Below, one piece after another: positions 6,794 through 7,068 of a stretch of DNA of 7,068 nt (within the stretch, counting starts at the first letter, position 1; each line of letters starts with the position of its first letter). This stretch comes from an uncultured Candidatus Saccharibacteria bacterium (lineage in GTDB: Bacteria > Patescibacteriota > Saccharimonadia > Saccharimonadales > Saccharimonadaceae). The notes beneath the pieces were generated by a model. That model saw only the letters and a list, made by a program, of their open reading frames with translations, was not told the DNA's origin and made no database searches. A program made the position numbers and the translations under genes. The stretch lies in NCBI GenBank assembly GCA_948511255.1, contig CAOQNC010000032.1, positions 1-7,068 on the forward strand, in the 5' to 3' direction.

Positions 6794-7068
6794 TTGGTTT
6801 CTCTCCTTTACGAACATAAGTGGTGGCGAGTTTAGAAAAGTCGACGAGCGGTTCGCGGACGGCGGTGTCGGGGTTATTGAAGTTGTAATACAATTCACTT
6901 AACTCGCGGGTGTTGAGGCGGACGGACTGGATACCGATCTGGAAAAGACCGGAAATAACTGATTCGACGCGGTTATTAAGTTCGTCGACAGCTTTGTTGT
7001 AAGTGTCGCGATTGATGCGGGTGACTTCGGGGGCTTTTTTGCCGAAGGTTTTGAATAAGTTCTTGGTC
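6786..7068 (-). CDS. C-terminal end of a TraC-like T4SS component, truncated by window
   Basis: The last 93 residues of a gene that begins beyond the window are readable from base 7067 on the minus strand to TAG at 6788-6786. The sequence begins TKNLFKTFGKKAPEVTRINR and includes VESVISGLFQIGIQSVRLNT, RELSELYYNFNNPDTAVREP, and the tail YVRKGEKPNA. The pattern 'isGL.qiGi.sv.LnT.EL.eLyYn..NP' resembles the C-terminal part of small TraC/VirB4-N-terminal-like proteins that I recall immediately upstream of virB4 in Patescibacteria; this rests on memory. The final codons overlap the virB4 start by 8 bp and contain its Shine-Dalgarno, so the two are translationally coupled. It is probably a partner of the VirB4 ATPase at the inner face of the membrane. 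It is certainly coding; the family assignment is moderate. Confidence 0.8.
   Translation of the reverse strand, partial: TKNLFKTFGKKAPEVTRINRDTYNKAVDELNNRVESVISGLFQIGIQSVRLNTRELSELYYNFNNPDTAVREPLVDFSKLATTYVRKGEKPNA
6803..6809 (-). promoter_or_regulatory. Strong Shine-Dalgarno that fixes the virB4 start
   Basis: AAAGGAG on the minus strand is followed by nine bases and the ATG at 6793. It lies within the coding end of the upstream gene (codons for RKGE). It is the best ribosome-binding site in the window, and it argues against the in-frame ATG at 6898, which has no comparable site. Confidence 0.8.

Noticed and set aside
6353..6835. 160-codon plus-strand open frame opposite the virB4 N-terminus
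   Set aside because: Antisense shadow of a well-supported gene, with no Shine-Dalgarno or family features.
6794..6898. 35-residue N-terminal extension of VirB4 starting at 6898
   Set aside because: It would overlap the upstream gene by over 100 bp, has a Pro/Ser/Thr-rich sequence typical of out-of-frame translation, and the strong AAAGGAG points to the ATG at 6793.

Overview
The window looks like chromosomal DNA from an ultrasmall bacterium of the Candidatus Patescibacteria (CPR). Saccharibacteria (TM7) is the best guess. The evidence is a dnaN-recF pair, a divergent RecF, a chromosomal VirB4-type secretion module, and a very large membrane protein resembling patescibacterial proteins as I remember them. 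All genes read cleanly with TGA as a stop, so the TGA-to-glycine code of Gracilibacteria/Absconditabacteria is unlikely. The lineage is an inference; no rRNA or other phylogenetic marker was tested.

Layout: (1) 1-989, plus strand: dnaN (beta sliding clamp), missing its N-terminus at the window edge. (2) 1014-2045, plus strand: complete recF, 24 bp downstream and probably co-transcribed. (3) 2046-2230: a short convergent intergenic region. (4) 2231-4954, minus strand: an uncharacterised 907-residue, asparagine/serine/threonine-rich membrane protein. (5) 4958-6793, minus strand: a VirB4/TraC-type ATPase of a type IV secretion (T4SS)-like machine. (6) 6786-7068, minus strand: the C-terminal end of another gene, probably a TraC-like T4SS component, running off the window. 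The three minus-strand genes overlap or nearly touch (8-bp overlap, then 3-bp gap) and look like one translationally coupled operon transcribed toward recF.

The most unusual part is the recF 3' end and the gap after it. The last ~22 codons of recF contain a perfect 17-bp inverted repeat with a 3-nt loop. About 100 bp downstream is a diverged, out-of-frame second copy of the same segment, ending in the same residues (CVxLEKR, then a stop) and carrying its own perfect 13-bp inverted repeat centred exactly 100 bp from the first. The arms differ between copies at five positions, and each change is matched by the complementary change in the opposite arm. This points to a conserved hairpin (or palindrome-maintaining mutation) together with either a leftover recF tail or a small repeated element.

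Functionally, the plus-strand genes serve replication and recombinational repair. The minus-strand genes encode an envelope-spanning secretion, conjugation or DNA-uptake apparatus. The plus strand is G-rich across both modules whatever the coding direction, as expected if it is the leading strand near oriC.
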